Positions 1-8,814 are shown, counted from the first letter of the stretch. The stretch is 64,000 bases of DNA from Streptomyces sp. WMMB 322 (GCF_900090145.1 NZ_FMHI01000017.1:94465-158464); one strand, 5' to 3'. Numbers and translations are program-made. Notes: generated by a model not told the origin, from the sequence alone.

Positions 1-1
1 C

Positions 2-403
2 GGCCTGATGCACACCGACCTGACCAAGGCCGACGACGCCACCGTCGAACAGGAGACCAAGCAGAGCCGCGCGCTCGTCGCGGAGATCACCGGCACCGCC
101 CCGGAGGGCTTCTGCTACCCGTACGGGACGGTCGATCCCCGCGCCGTCGAGGCGGTGCGCGACGCCGGTTACGGCTATGCCTGCGCCATCGACCCGGGGG
201 CGCTCACCTGCATGCACGCCCTGCCGAGGGTGCACATCGACTCCGCCGACAACTCCGTGCGGCTGTTCCTGAAGCGGACGCTGAATCCGCTCCGCCGCAA
301 GCCGCTTCCCCCCGAGCAGGGGCAGCCGGAGGACACCGGCGCGGCGGCCGGAGAGGACGAGGACGAGGGCGCGGTCGGCAGCGGGACCGGAGGCGCCCGA
401 TGA
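2..403 (+). CDS. Polysaccharide deacetylase (NodB-like), C-terminal part
   Basis: This is a 5'-truncated gene: the frame runs in from beyond the left edge, so the true start is not visible. The visible part has the end of a NodB carbohydrate esterase domain, with the CYPYGTVD segment (equivalent to the RxPY motif of these metal-dependent deacetylases) followed by AVRDAGYGYACA, the usual last strand and helix. The last ~30 residues are a Gly/Glu/Asp-rich tail. The family removes acetyl groups from extracytoplasmic polysaccharides. Its TGA overlaps the ATG of the glycosyltransferase in an ATGA junction, so the two are co-translated and likely act on the same glycan. The substrate cannot be told from sequence. 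Confidence 0.85.
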   Translation, partial: GLMHTDLTKADDATVEQETKQSRALVAEITGTAPEGFCYPYGTVDPRAVEAVRDAGYGYACAIDPGALTCMHALPRVHIDSADNSVRLFLKRTLNPLRRKPLPPEQGQPEDTGAAAGEDEDEGAVGSGTGGAR

Positions 404-1593
404 AGGTCGCGCACGTCATCACCGGGCTCGGCGTGGGCGGAGCCGAGCAGCAACTGCGGCTGATGCTGCGCCACTTGCCCGTCCGCTGCGACGTGTTCAC
501 CCTCACCGCACCGGGTGTCGTGGCCGACGGTATCCTCGCCGACGGTCACCGCGTCACGCACCTGGGCATGACCGGGAACCTCGACGCGACGATCATGCCG
601 CTGCTGGTCCACCTGCTCCGCGAAGGGCGCTACGACCTCGTCCACACCCACCTCTACCGGGCCTGCCTGTACGGGCGCCTCGCGGCACGGCTCGCCGGAG
701 TGCGTGCCGTCGTGGCCACGGAGCACTCCCTCGGCGACGACACGATCGAAGGGAGGCGGCTCGGTCCGGGCATCCGCGCGCTGTATCTGGCCTCCGAGCG
801 GCTGGGCTGCGCAACCGTCGCGGTGTCCGACACCGTCGCGCAGCGGCTGCGGCGCTGGGGCGTGCCCGCTTCCCGGCTGCACACCGTGCCCAACGGCATC
901 GACGCCCGCCGCTTCCGCTTCGACCCCCTGGCCCGCGTCACCACACGCGGGCGGCTGGGCATTCCCCAGGACGCGTTCGTCGTGGGCGGCGTGGGGAGGC
1001 TGGTGCCGGGCAAGCACTTCGAGACGCTCGTGCGGGCGGTGTCCGTACTGCCGGACGCGCAACTGGTGTTGGTGGGCGACGGTCCCGAGCGCGAGACGCT
1101 CCGCGGCATCGCGACGGCACTCGGCTCGCTCGACCGCGTCCACATGCTCGGCGAGTGCGACGGGACGGTCGCCTCGGCCGATGCCGGCTCGTGGGAGATC
1201 CCGGACCTGCTCGCAGCGATGGACGTGTTCGTCTCGCCGTCGTCCGAGGAGTCCTTCGGGCTCGCCGTGCTGGAAGCCCTCGCGGCCGGGCTGCCGGCGC
1301 TGCACGTGACGTGCCCGGCCATCGACGACCTGCCGCCCGAGGAGGCACCCGGCGCCCGGCGCATCGGAACCGGCGTGCCCGAACTCACCGCGCTCCTCTG
1401 CGAGTACCGGAACGCGGAGCCCGTACGGCTGCCCGTACCGCCCGTCGTGGAGCGCTACGACATCGTCCGCAGCGCCGAGCGGCTGATGGCCGTCTACCGC
1501 GCCGTGACAGGCGCACCGCAACTGCCCGCAACGGCACCGGCCCCGGCCACGCCCGTACCGGCGCCGACATCGCTACCCCTGACAACGAGGTGA
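400..1593 (+). CDS. GT4-family glycosyltransferase
   Basis: The 397-residue protein has the two-domain GT-B layout. The N-terminal half opens with HVITGLGVGGAEQQ, the GGAE signature of GT4 acceptor domains. The C-terminal half has VGRLVPGKHF and LVLVGDGPER (nucleotide-sugar domain) and the E-x7-E motif ESFGLAVLE. The last 20 residues are Ala/Pro-rich and dispensable-looking. It should transfer a sugar from an NDP-sugar to a lipid-linked or growing glycan at the inner face of the membrane. It overlaps the deacetylase by 4 bp and is followed directly by the Wzz-like gene, which places it in a surface-polysaccharide operon. Sugar specificity is unknown. Confidence 0.9.
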   Translation: MKVAHVITGLGVGGAEQQLRLMLRHLPVRCDVFTLTAPGVVADGILADGHRVTHLGMTGNLDATIMPLLVHLLREGRYDLVHTHLYRACLYGRLAARLAGVRAVVATEHSLGDDTIEGRRLGPGIRALYLASERLGCATVAVSDTVAQRLRRWGVPASRLHTVPNGIDARRFRFDPLARVTTRGRLGIPQDAFVVGGVGRLVPGKHFETLVRAVSVLPDAQLVLVGDGPERETLRGIATALGSLDRVHMLGECDGTVASADAGSWEIPDLLAAMDVFVSPSSEESFGLAVLEALAAGLPALHVTCPAIDDLPPEEAPGARRIGTGVPELTALLCEYRNAEPVRLPVPPVVERYDIVRSAERLMAVYRAVTGAPQLPATAPAPATPVPAPTSLPLTTR

Positions 1594-1601
1594 GTCCTGC
1601 C

Positions 1602-3197
1602 ATGCCCAAAGCCGCACAGGGATCGTCCCAAAACCCCACCGCGGACGGCTCGGCGCGCACGGCGCAGTCCCGGAACGAAGCCCGCCCGCAAAAGCCCGGC
1701 AACGGCGACGGAGCGGGGGCCGCAACCCCCGAGGGCGCGGAGAGCGCCGGGGAGAAGAGCCCGGCCGGCACGTCCGAGAGCGACGCGGTGAAGTCCGAGG
1801 CGGCCGTGAAGACGGAGGCCACGGTGAAGTCCGAAGCCGCTGTGAAGTCCGAGGTGCCTGTGGAGTCCGAGGCGGCCGGCGCCGGGACCGACGCCCGGAG
1901 CAAAGCCGGGACCGGATCCGGCGCCAGGAGCGACACCGGGCCCGAATCCAGGACGGACGGCACGACGGACACGAAGACGCAGCCGGTCACGAAGGCCGCG
2001 ACCGGGGCGAAACCGGAGCCCGGCGCGAAACCAGAGGCCGGGGCGAAACCAAAGCCCGGCGCGAAACCAGAGGCCGGGGCGAAACCGGAGACCGGCGCGA
2101 AGCCGAAGACCGAGGACGTCGCCAAGTCCCGGTCCGGCGCGGGCACCGCCACCGGCACCGGCACCGCAGCCAAGCCCGGGGCCCGTCCGGCCAGGACCGG
2201 TTCCGGAACCAGCACGGGCACCGGCACCGGACCCGCCAAGGAGGCCGGCGCCGCAAAAGCCGGGAGGCTCAGGATCCGGAGCCGGAAGTCCAGGAAGGGA
2301 ACCGGGAAGCCGGAGGCGGCGGCTCCGGCCGGATCCGCGGCCCCCCCGGCGAACGGGTCCGCGGCACCCCCGGCGAACGGCGGCAGCAGCAAGACCTCCG
2401 CCCTCACCAGAACAACTCCGCTCCGCAGCAACGCCGTTGTGACCGAGGGCTCTTCCGCCCGGTCCCGCAGCCGCACGCGCACCCCGAAGTCCTCCGTGTC
2501 CCCGGCGCGGCGGCTGTCCGTCCGGTTCAGGGCGTTGCTGCGCCGCACGCCCCGATGGTGGCCCCTGCCCGTCTGCCTCCTCCTGGGCGCCGGGGGCGGC
2601 GCCGGGTACTCGGTGATGACACCGCCGCAGTACTCGGCCGTCAGCTACGTCGTCGTCTCGCCGTCCGGCCGGTCGGAGGTGGGCGGCGCGCTCGGCTACG
2701 CGCAGGCGTTCGGCAAGATCGCGACGGATCCGATGATCCTCGCCGACGCGGAGAAGCGGGCGGGCCTCCGCCGGGGCACGATCAGCGACGGCATCCAGGC
2801 GAGCACGTCGCCCGACGCCCCGATGGTGCAGATCACCGCGACCTCGTCCAGCGCATCGCAGGCGGCGAAGAACGCCGACGCCGTCGCGAAAGCCCTCACC
2901 AAGACGGCCAAGGCCTCGGTGAAGCGGACCGGCGCACGCCTGACCCTCCTCTCCGAGGCCGTGGCACCCGCGACGCCCGTCTCACCGTCCCGGGAGGTCG
3001 CGGTCGCCGTGGGTGCGTGCGCGGGCGGGCTGATCGGCGGGTTCGTGCTGCTCGTCCGTCCGCAGTCCCGTCGACGCCCGGAGTACACCGGCGTGCCCGT
3101 GACGGCCGGCGACGGCCGGGTGCCCGACGCGGCCCCCGGCGCGGGCGTCGCGGCCGAGCCCACGAGCGCCGACTCCCTGACCGAGGCAGGACGATGA
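1602..3197 (+). CDS. Wzz/YveK-like chain-length protein with long disordered N-terminal arm
   Basis: The protein is 531 residues. The first ~315 are low-complexity Lys/Ala/Glu/Pro/Gly sequence with VKSEAA-like repeats and six GAKPEx hexapeptides. Then come membrane segment 1 (near residues 318-340), an extracytoplasmic ~120-residue domain with YVVVSPSGRS and alternating Ala/Thr helices, and membrane segment 2 (near 465-486). That is the Wzz/polysaccharide co-polymerase topology. There is no Walker kinase domain. The ATG at 1602 is chosen because GAGGTGAG lies 7 bases upstream; a GTG at 1590 overlapping the upstream stop is an alternative. Wzz proteins set the length of exported polysaccharide. 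The function of the arm is unknown. Confidence 0.75.
   Translation: MPKAAQGSSQNPTADGSARTAQSRNEARPQKPGNGDGAGAATPEGAESAGEKSPAGTSESDAVKSEAAVKTEATVKSEAAVKSEVPVESEAAGAGTDARSKAGTGSGARSDTGPESRTDGTTDTKTQPVTKAATGAKPEPGAKPEAGAKPKPGAKPEAGAKPETGAKPKTEDVAKSRSGAGTATGTGTAAKPGARPARTGSGTSTGTGTGPAKEAGAAKAGRLRIRSRKSRKGTGKPEAAAPAGSAAPPANGSAAPPANGGSSKTSALTRTTPLRSNAVVTEGSSARSRSRTRTPKSSVSPARRLSVRFRALLRRTPRWWPLPVCLLLGAGGGAGYSVMTPPQYSAVSYVVVSPSGRSEVGGALGYAQAFGKIATDPMILADAEKRAGLRRGTISDGIQASTSPDAPMVQITATSSSASQAAKNADAVAKALTKTAKASVKRTGARLTLLSEAVAPATPVSPSREVAVAVGACAGGLIGGFVLLVRPQSRRRPEYTGVPVTAGDGRVPDAAPGAGVAAEPTSADSLTEAGR
2004..2111 (+). repeat. Six 18-bp tandem repeats coding for GAKPEx hexapeptides
   Basis: Six in-frame units encode GAKPEP, GAKPEA, GAKPKP, GAKPEA, GAKPET and GAKPKT inside the disordered arm of the Wzz-like protein. 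The copies are nearly identical in DNA, so copy number is likely to vary between strains. Confidence 0.9.
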
Positions 3198-4351
3198 CCA
3201 GCGCCAGTGTGTGCCGGGATCCTGCGGCGTTCGCCGGCCTCGCCGCGGAGTGGGACGGGCTGCGCCGGCGCAGCCCCGGGTCCACTCCCTTCCAGTCCCA
3301 CGCCTGGCTGCAATCGTGGTGGCGGTCGTACGGAGGGCGGGGCCGGCTCCGCGTCGTACTCGTCCGCGACAACGGACGGCTCGTCGCCGCGGCGCCGATG
3401 ATGCTCACCCACCGGCCCCTGCCGACGCTGGTCGCCCTCGGGGGCGGCATCACCGACTTCTGCGACGTACTGCTGGACGGCGGATTCCCCGCCGCCGCCC
3501 CGTGTCTGGCGATGGCGTTGCACCATGCGTCGCGCGGAGCACTGATCGATCTGCGCGAGGTGCGCCGCGGTGCCGCGGCGGAGCAGGTGTACGACGCATG
3601 GCCCGGCCCCCGCCGCAGGCTCGCGGACTCCGTGTGTCTCGAACTGCCCGGTCTCCCCATGGAGAAGCTGCTGGAGCGGCTGCCGGCCGCGAGCGCCAAG
3701 CGCACCCGCCAGAAGCTGCGCAAGATCGACAAGTTGGGGGTCAAGGAGCACGACGTGCTGCCGTCGGAGGCCGCCGGGGCCGTACGTACTCTGCTGAAGC
3801 TGCACGCGATGCAGTGGGAGGGCCGCGGTGTGACACCAGAGCATCTGCGGCCGCGCTTCCGCGCCCACCTGGAACGCACGGTCGAGCGCATGGCGGAGAG
3901 CGGCGACGCAACCATCACCGAGTACCGCGTCGACGACGAGACCGTGGCCTCGGACATCACCTTCACCAGCCGGGAGATGGTCTGCGGCTACCTCTACGGC
4001 GCACACCCGAAGCTGCGGTCCCAGCGGGTCGACATCACCACGATGCTGCTGCGGCACGCCGCGGCGCACGCCGACGCGGTGGGGGCGGGCACGCTCAATC
4101 TGCTGCGCGGTGCCGAGCCGCACAAGCTGCGATGGCAGGCCGAAGCCGTGGCCAGCGGGCGTCTTGTGATGGCGCGCCGGGAAATGACGCCCGCACTGGG
4201 TGTGCACCTCGCGCAGGTCAAGGGACGCGAACTGGCCGCCGGAGCTGTGCGCCACGCCCGGGATGCCGGGTGGTTGCGGCACTTGCGTGCGGGCGGTCCC
4301 GGGAAGGGCGGAACGGACACGGCCGCGGAGGCCGGGGGCGCACGGTCCTGA
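3194..4351 (+). CDS. CelD/BcsL-type GNAT acyltransferase
   Basis: The 385-residue protein matches the GNAT-fold family of CelD/BcsL-like (BioF2/FemAB-like) acyltransferases. It has an early FQSHAWLQSWWRSYGG segment, LRVVLVRDNGRLVAAAPM, a central basic helix ASAKRTRQKLRKIDKLG, and a C-terminal CoA-binding-like half with FTSREMVCGYLYGAHP. Members are found in polysaccharide operons and are thought to acylate glycans or precursors. The ATG overlaps the Wzz stop in ATGA, so it is the last gene of the four-gene operon. A strong hairpin follows. The acceptor is unknown. Confidence 0.8.
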   Translation: MTSASVCRDPAAFAGLAAEWDGLRRRSPGSTPFQSHAWLQSWWRSYGGRGRLRVVLVRDNGRLVAAAPMMLTHRPLPTLVALGGGITDFCDVLLDGGFPAAAPCLAMALHHASRGALIDLREVRRGAAAEQVYDAWPGPRRRLADSVCLELPGLPMEKLLERLPAASAKRTRQKLRKIDKLGVKEHDVLPSEAAGAVRTLLKLHAMQWEGRGVTPEHLRPRFRAHLERTVERMAESGDATITEYRVDDETVASDITFTSREMVCGYLYGAHPKLRSQRVDITTMLLRHAAAHADAVGAGTLNLLRGAEPHKLRWQAEAVASGRLVMARREMTPALGVHLAQVKGRELAAGAVRHARDAGWLRHLRAGGPGKGGTDTAAEAGGARS

Positions 4352-4356
4352 GCGTG

Positions 4357-4389
4357 GGGCTCCTCCGCCCTCGGGGGGCGGAGGAGCCC
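4357..4389. terminator. Bidirectional terminator between convergent genes
   Basis: A perfect 13-bp stem (4357-4369 with 4377-4389) and 7-base loop lie in the 82-bp gap between the polysaccharide operon and the GH26 gene. There is no clear T-tract, which is usual in Streptomyces. Confidence 0.8.
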
Positions 4390-4433
4390 GGCGACGGATG
4401 AGCGAGCCGGCCCCGGCCTCCGCGCGGCCGCCG

Positions 4434-5759
4434 CTACTTGTGCATTCCGGCCCCGGGCACCCACGAACCGTGCATGAGCTTGTCGAACCTCACGCAGTAC
4501 TTGCCGACGGCGAAGCAGTCCTCGTACCACGGGATCCGCGAGCCGGGTTGCGTCGGCACGGGGATCGCGGTGCGCGAGGGCGACGGCACCGGCGCGGGCG
4601 ACCGGGCCCCGGGCTCACCGGACGAGCCCGCGCCGGATGACGGGGCGGACGTCCTGCCGGACCGGCCGAAGACCGCGGCACGGAACGCCTCGGCGGAATC
4701 CGGATTGCCGGTGCACTGCCACACACCGTGCGGGCAGTAGTCGGTGAGCGTCTGGTACAGCGGCTTGTGACGGTCGAACCAGTCGAGCATCCGGCGGACG
4801 TACTCCGGGTTGTCGCCGTTGCGGAAGAGTCCCCACTCGGGGTACGAGATGGCCTTGCCGTGCCTTCTGGCGAAGTCGACCTGGTCCTGGAGGCCGTACG
4901 GCTCGTTCACCTGGGACTCGAAGGAGTGGCCCTCGGGCTGGTCGTAGGCGTCCATGCCGACGATGTCGACGACGTCGTCGCCCGGGTAGCACTTCGTCCA
5001 CGGGTAGGCGTCCCGGCCGCGGCTGGGAGCGAAGTCGAAGCGGAACTTCTGTCCTGGCACCGAGCGCATGGCTGCGACGATGTTCCGCCAGTACTGCTTC
5101 CAGGCCCCGGGGGCGGGCCCGCAACGGTGCGAGTACGTCGAGCCGTTCATCTCCCAGCCGAGCACGATCACGGTGTCCGGTGCCTCCTGCTGGACGAGGC
5201 GTTCGGCGAGGGTGCGGAAGTGGCCGTCGAAACGCCCTGCCGCACCGGCGCGCAGCAGCTTGCGCACCTGACGGTCCCGCAGGCCGTCCTCGTTGCGTGG
5301 CGTCATCGGCACGTTCAGCACGAACATCCGGTCCTGCTGAGCCCGCCGCCACCGCGTCCACGGTTCGAGAAAGCCCGGCCTGCCCTCGATGTTGGACCAG
5401 CGGTCGCCGGGGAGATACGTGTGGCCCACCTTCACTTCCGTGCCGCCGAGCCAGTGTTGCAGCTCCGGAATGTGCATCAGGCCGCCCGGGTCGGCCCGCA
5501 CGAACGTGCCGAGGGGGGCGAGCGGAGCGTTGGCCGCCTGAACGCCGGTCAGCGAGGCGGGGCGCGCGGGGAAGCCGGCGCTCCCCTGTTCGGCGCGGGA
5601 TCCCGCAGCCCCGGAATCGCTCGGCATGACGCTCCGGATGAACGATTCCTTCTCGAAGTGGGGCAGATTCATCGGCAGGACGGTGCAGGAAGCGAGAAGC
5701 CCGGCGGCGACGACGAGACCGCAAACCCCCTTGTATCCGCGGCGTTCAGGGCTCCGCAT
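4434..5759 (-). CDS. GH26-type glycoside hydrolase lipoprotein
   Basis: The 441-residue protein begins MRSPERRG with a hydrophobic segment ending LLASC, a lipobox with Cys25, so it should be anchored outside the membrane. The catalytic domain fits glycoside hydrolase family 26 (beta-mannanase clan GH-A): VIVLGWEMNGS supplies the acid/base Glu and ISYPEWGLF the nucleophile Glu. The start is fixed by AGGAGG 5 bases upstream of the ATG; longer in-frame starts upstream lack a ribosome site. A Ser/Pro-rich linker and a short C-terminal region with a CVRF patch follow the domain. It is convergent to the polysaccharide operon and may trim that glycan (inference). Confidence 0.8.
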   Translation of the reverse strand: MRSPERRGYKGVCGLVVAAGLLASCTVLPMNLPHFEKESFIRSVMPSDSGAAGSRAEQGSAGFPARPASLTGVQAANAPLAPLGTFVRADPGGLMHIPELQHWLGGTEVKVGHTYLPGDRWSNIEGRPGFLEPWTRWRRAQQDRMFVLNVPMTPRNEDGLRDRQVRKLLRAGAAGRFDGHFRTLAERLVQQEAPDTVIVLGWEMNGSTYSHRCGPAPGAWKQYWRNIVAAMRSVPGQKFRFDFAPSRGRDAYPWTKCYPGDDVVDIVGMDAYDQPEGHSFESQVNEPYGLQDQVDFARRHGKAISYPEWGLFRNGDNPEYVRRMLDWFDRHKPLYQTLTDYCPHGVWQCTGNPDSAEAFRAAVFGRSGRTSAPSSGAGSSGEPGARSPAPVPSPSRTAIPVPTQPGSRIPWYEDCFAVGKYCVRFDKLMHGSWVPGAGMHK

Positions 5760-5902
5760 CCATCCTCCTGTCCACCGGTGGCCTCTCAGGCCACGAAACA
5801 CGCATTTCATACCTAACCGTTCAAGACGACTCGGTGCGGTCTGATAGCCCAATGGGGATATTTTCTCCCTGTTCGCACTATTCATGACGCAAGGACATAC
5901 CC

Positions 5903-7324
5903 ATGCCGCCGTTCGACACGGAAGTCCCCGTCCTCCTGCTCCGGCTCGACCCCAACCCGTTCCACCACGGAACACTCGGAGCCGTCAGGTCCCTCGGGCG
6001 CACGGGGATCGAGGTCCACCTCGCACAGGGGACGCCGGGCCCGGTGGACCGCTCCCGGTTCGTCCACCGGATGTATTCGCTTCCGCCGGACGGCACTTCG
6101 GACGCCGAACTCGAACTGGCGCTCTCCCGCGTGTCGGACGCCATCGGCAGGCCGGCCGTGCTCATCGCACTGGACGACCGTGGCGCGATCGCCGTGGCAG
6201 CCCTCGCCGACCGGCTGCGCAGCCGCGGCTTCCTGCTCCCGGACACCGCGCCGGGCCTGCCCGCCCGCGTCGCCGACAAGGCCGAACTGGCCGGACTCTG
6301 CCGCGATCTCGGCATCGCCCATCCGGTCACGGTGGCGCCGGACAGCGCTGCCGCAGCGGCGCGCGAGGCAGCGCTGCTGGGGCTGCCCGTCGTCGCCAAG
6401 TGGAGCCGCCCGTGGCTGCTGCCGAAGGGCATGCGCAGCACCACGCTCGTGCGGACGCCCGCCGAGGCCGGCGAGTTGTACGAGATGAGCGCTCACGCGG
6501 GCAGCCGGCTCCTGCTTCAGCAGCGACTGCCCGGCGGCCGCGGAACGGACTGGTTCTTCCACGGCTACGCGGACGGCGACCGGGGCTTCCTCGTGGGCGG
6601 TTCGGGACGCAAGGAACGCTCCTGGCCCCCGCGCACGGGCCTGACGGCGGTCGGCACCTGGATCGCGAACCATGAGGTGGAGGAGGAAGCGGCACGCCTC
6701 GCGGCGCGGGTCGGCTACCGCGGCATCCTCGACCTCGACTTCCGGTTCGACCCCGCGACGGGCACATACAACCTGCTCGACTTCAACCCGCGGCCCGGCG
6801 CACAGTTCCGGCTCTTCACCGACGACGGCGGACTCGACGTCGTCCGCGCGCAGCATCTGCACCTGACGGGGCGCGAGGTGCCCGCGCAGCGCGGCGGGCC
6901 GGGGCGGGTGTTCGTCGCCGAGAACTACGCGCTGCTGTCGGCGATGGTCACGGTCGTCTCCCTCGGGATGCTGCGGAAGGAAGAACCGCAGGGGCCCGGA
7001 GCGCGTGGCGGGCGAGGCGGCCGGGGTGCGCGGGACGAGCTGGGAGACCACCGCGGTTTCCGGCCGCGGGGGCGGTACGCCCGTGGCCCCGGCCGCGCCG
7101 TGGAGCGCGCCTGGTTCGCGGCCGACGACCCTCGCCCGTTCTTCGCCATGGCCGGGGCATGGCTCGCCCGCGGCGCACTCAAGATCTGGCACCGCGTCAG
7201 GTCCGTCAGGGCGGCGCTTCCGGCGTCCACACCGGGTCTGCCGTCGGCACCGCATTTCCGCTCCACCCGTGATGAGCGGTCAGTGAAAGATCAGAGAGAA
7301 GGAAACGCATGTACGACCTCGTAG
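5903..7324 (+). CDS. ATP-grasp ligase (carboxylate-amine ligase-like)
   Basis: The 473-residue protein has an ATP-grasp fold: an N-terminal alpha/beta domain (PVLLLRLDPNPFHHG), the ATP-binding stretch with LPVVAKWSRPW, the central DWFFHGYADG segment, and the metal-binding end with GILDLDFRFD and LLDFNPRPGAQF. The last ~110 residues are Arg/Gly-rich and poorly conserved-looking. ATP-grasp enzymes join a carboxylate to an amine or similar nucleophile through an acyl phosphate. The start has AAGGA 8 bases upstream. Its 3' end overlaps the flavoprotein gene by 16 bp, so the two are coupled. The substrate is unknown. Confidence 0.8.
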   Translation: MPPFDTEVPVLLLRLDPNPFHHGTLGAVRSLGRTGIEVHLAQGTPGPVDRSRFVHRMYSLPPDGTSDAELELALSRVSDAIGRPAVLIALDDRGAIAVAALADRLRSRGFLLPDTAPGLPARVADKAELAGLCRDLGIAHPVTVAPDSAAAAAREAALLGLPVVAKWSRPWLLPKGMRSTTLVRTPAEAGELYEMSAHAGSRLLLQQRLPGGRGTDWFFHGYADGDRGFLVGGSGRKERSWPPRTGLTAVGTWIANHEVEEEAARLAARVGYRGILDLDFRFDPATGTYNLLDFNPRPGAQFRLFTDDGGLDVVRAQHLHLTGREVPAQRGGPGRVFVAENYALLSAMVTVVSLGMLRKEEPQGPGARGGRGGRGARDELGDHRGFRPRGRYARGPGRAVERAWFAADDPRPFFAMAGAWLARGALKIWHRVRSVRAALPASTPGLPSAPHFRSTRDERSVKDQREGNACTTS

Positions 7325-8661
7325 TGGTGGGCGCAGGCCCCTACGGCCTCTCCATCGCCTCGCACGCCGCGGCCGCCGGACTCAACCTGCGCGTCCTGGG
7401 CCGTCCCATGGCCTCGTGGCGGGACCACATGCCCAAGGGCATGTTCCTCAAGTCCGAGCCCTGGTCCTCCAACCTCTCCGACCCGGCCGGTACGCACACG
7501 CTCGCCGCGTACTGCTCCGCTCGCGGCATCACGGTGGAGCACGGAAGACCACTGCCGATCGGCACGTTCACCGAGTACGGGCAGTGGTTCGGCAGCCGGG
7601 CGGCGCCACCGGCGGAGGAGCAGACGGTGACGTCGATCGTCCCGTGCGCCCGCGGCTTCCGCGTCGAGACGGCGGAGGGGGATGTGCTGGTGACGCGCAC
7701 CGTCGTCGTCGCCGTCGGTGTCATGCCGTTCATGCACAAGCCGGGTCCACTGCGGAAACTCCCGCCCGCGCTCGTCTCGCACAGCAGCCGCCACCGCGAT
7801 CTGAGCCGCTTCAAGGACAAGGACGTGACCGTCGTCGGCGCCGGGCAGGCGGCTCTGGAGACGGCGGCGCTGCTCGCCGAGGGCGGTGCCCACGTACGGG
7901 TCGTGGCGCGAACCGACCGCATCAACTGGAACTCGCCGCCGCAGCCGCTTCAGCGCTCGCTGCTCAAGTCGCTGCGCGATCCGCACTGCGGACTCGGCAC
8001 CGGCTGGCCGAGCTGGGTCTACTCCGAGATCCCGTGGGCGGTGCGGAAGCTGCCGGGTGCGCTGCGGCAGCACATCGCCCGCACCGCGCTCGGCCCCGCC
8101 GGTGCCTGGTGGCTGCGCGACCGCTTCGAGTTCGCGGTGCCGGTGCTGCTGAGCAGCCGCCTCAGTGCGGCGGAGCAGATGGGCGACCAGGTGCGGCTGC
8201 GTCTGGAGTCCGTCGACGGCGCCGTGCGCACCGTCGAGACCGACCACGTCGTCGCGGCGACCGGCTTCTCGCCGCGGCTGGCGCGCCTGTCGATGCTCGA
8301 CGAGTCGATCCGCAGCATTCTGCACCGCGTCGGCACGAGCGACGCACCCGAGCTGAACGCACGGTTCGAGTCCTCGCACCCCGGGCTGTTCTTCGCGGGG
8401 CTGCTGGCGACGCCGTCCTTCGGCCCGTCCATGCGCTTCGTGTACGGGGCGACCTTCGCGGCGAACCGTGTGGTGCAGGGCGTGCAACGGCGGCTGGCCG
8501 AGCCGCGGCTGCCCACCGTGCCGCACGCCGCCCGCTCCCGCACGATCGAACAGCACCGCACGGACGATCAGTTGACCGGACCGACGGCGCAGAGCCAGGG
8601 CCGCGGACAGCGTCCGCGGCGTGCACAGGGAGGGCGCGGGCCGACGGCCGTGCGCCGCTGA
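7309..8661 (+). CDS. FAD/NAD(P)-dependent oxidoreductase (FMO/N-hydroxylase-like)
   Basis: The 450-residue protein starts with an FAD-binding VVVGAGPYGLS at residue ~5. A second dinucleotide site, VTVVGAGQAALETAALLAEGG, lies near residue 170, the pattern of flavin monooxygenases and lysine/ornithine N-hydroxylases. It also has VAATGFSPRL, the ATGF/Y-like motif before the final FAD contact. The C-terminal 50 residues are basic and variable. The start is clear: AGAAGGAAACGC precedes the ATG. It overlaps the ATP-grasp gene, so oxidation and ligation of one substrate are likely linked (inference). A plain NAD(P)-disulfide-type reductase is less likely because no redox Cys pair is seen. Confidence 0.8.
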   Translation: MYDLVVVGAGPYGLSIASHAAAAGLNLRVLGRPMASWRDHMPKGMFLKSEPWSSNLSDPAGTHTLAAYCSARGITVEHGRPLPIGTFTEYGQWFGSRAAPPAEEQTVTSIVPCARGFRVETAEGDVLVTRTVVVAVGVMPFMHKPGPLRKLPPALVSHSSRHRDLSRFKDKDVTVVGAGQAALETAALLAEGGAHVRVVARTDRINWNSPPQPLQRSLLKSLRDPHCGLGTGWPSWVYSEIPWAVRKLPGALRQHIARTALGPAGAWWLRDRFEFAVPVLLSSRLSAAEQMGDQVRLRLESVDGAVRTVETDHVVAATGFSPRLARLSMLDESIRSILHRVGTSDAPELNARFESSHPGLFFAGLLATPSFGPSMRFVYGATFAANRVVQGVQRRLAEPRLPTVPHAARSRTIEQHRTDDQLTGPTAQSQGRGQRPRRAQGGRGPTAVRR

Positions 8662-8703
8662 GCTGTTGAGCCGGTGAGCCAGCGAGCTGTTGAGCCGGTG
8701 AGC
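8660..8703 (+). repeat. Two perfect 20-bp direct repeats at the flavoprotein stop codon
   Basis: The unit GAGCTGTTGAGCCGGTGAGC occurs at 8660-8679 and 8684-8703. The first copy overlaps the stop codon of the oxidoreductase. It looks like a local duplication. Confidence 0.85.
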
Positions 8704-8788
8704 GTCCGGTACGGGGCCGTCGCGCGACGCGACCGGCCCCGTACCGGCGACCGGCCCGTACCGGCGGCCGAGCGGGCCCGGACGCAGG

Positions 8789-8814
8789 GCCCCGGCCCGC
8801 TTCCGGGCCGGGGC
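8789..8814. terminator. Bidirectional terminator
   Basis: A perfect 11-bp GC stem (8789-8799 with 8804-8814) closes on a CTTC loop, between the flavoprotein gene and the convergent mqnE. Confidence 0.8.

Noticed and set aside
1155..1601. In-frame upstream extension of the Wzz-like protein
   Set aside because: It overlaps the glycosyltransferase in another frame; GAGGTGAG precedes ATG 1602.
2004..2111. CRISPR-like array
   Set aside because: The 18-bp units are contiguous, without spacers, and encode GAKPEx hexapeptides in frame.
2696..4282. 528-codon minus-strand open frame
   Set aside because: It is antisense to the Wzz/acyltransferase operon and has no recognisable domain or ribosome site.
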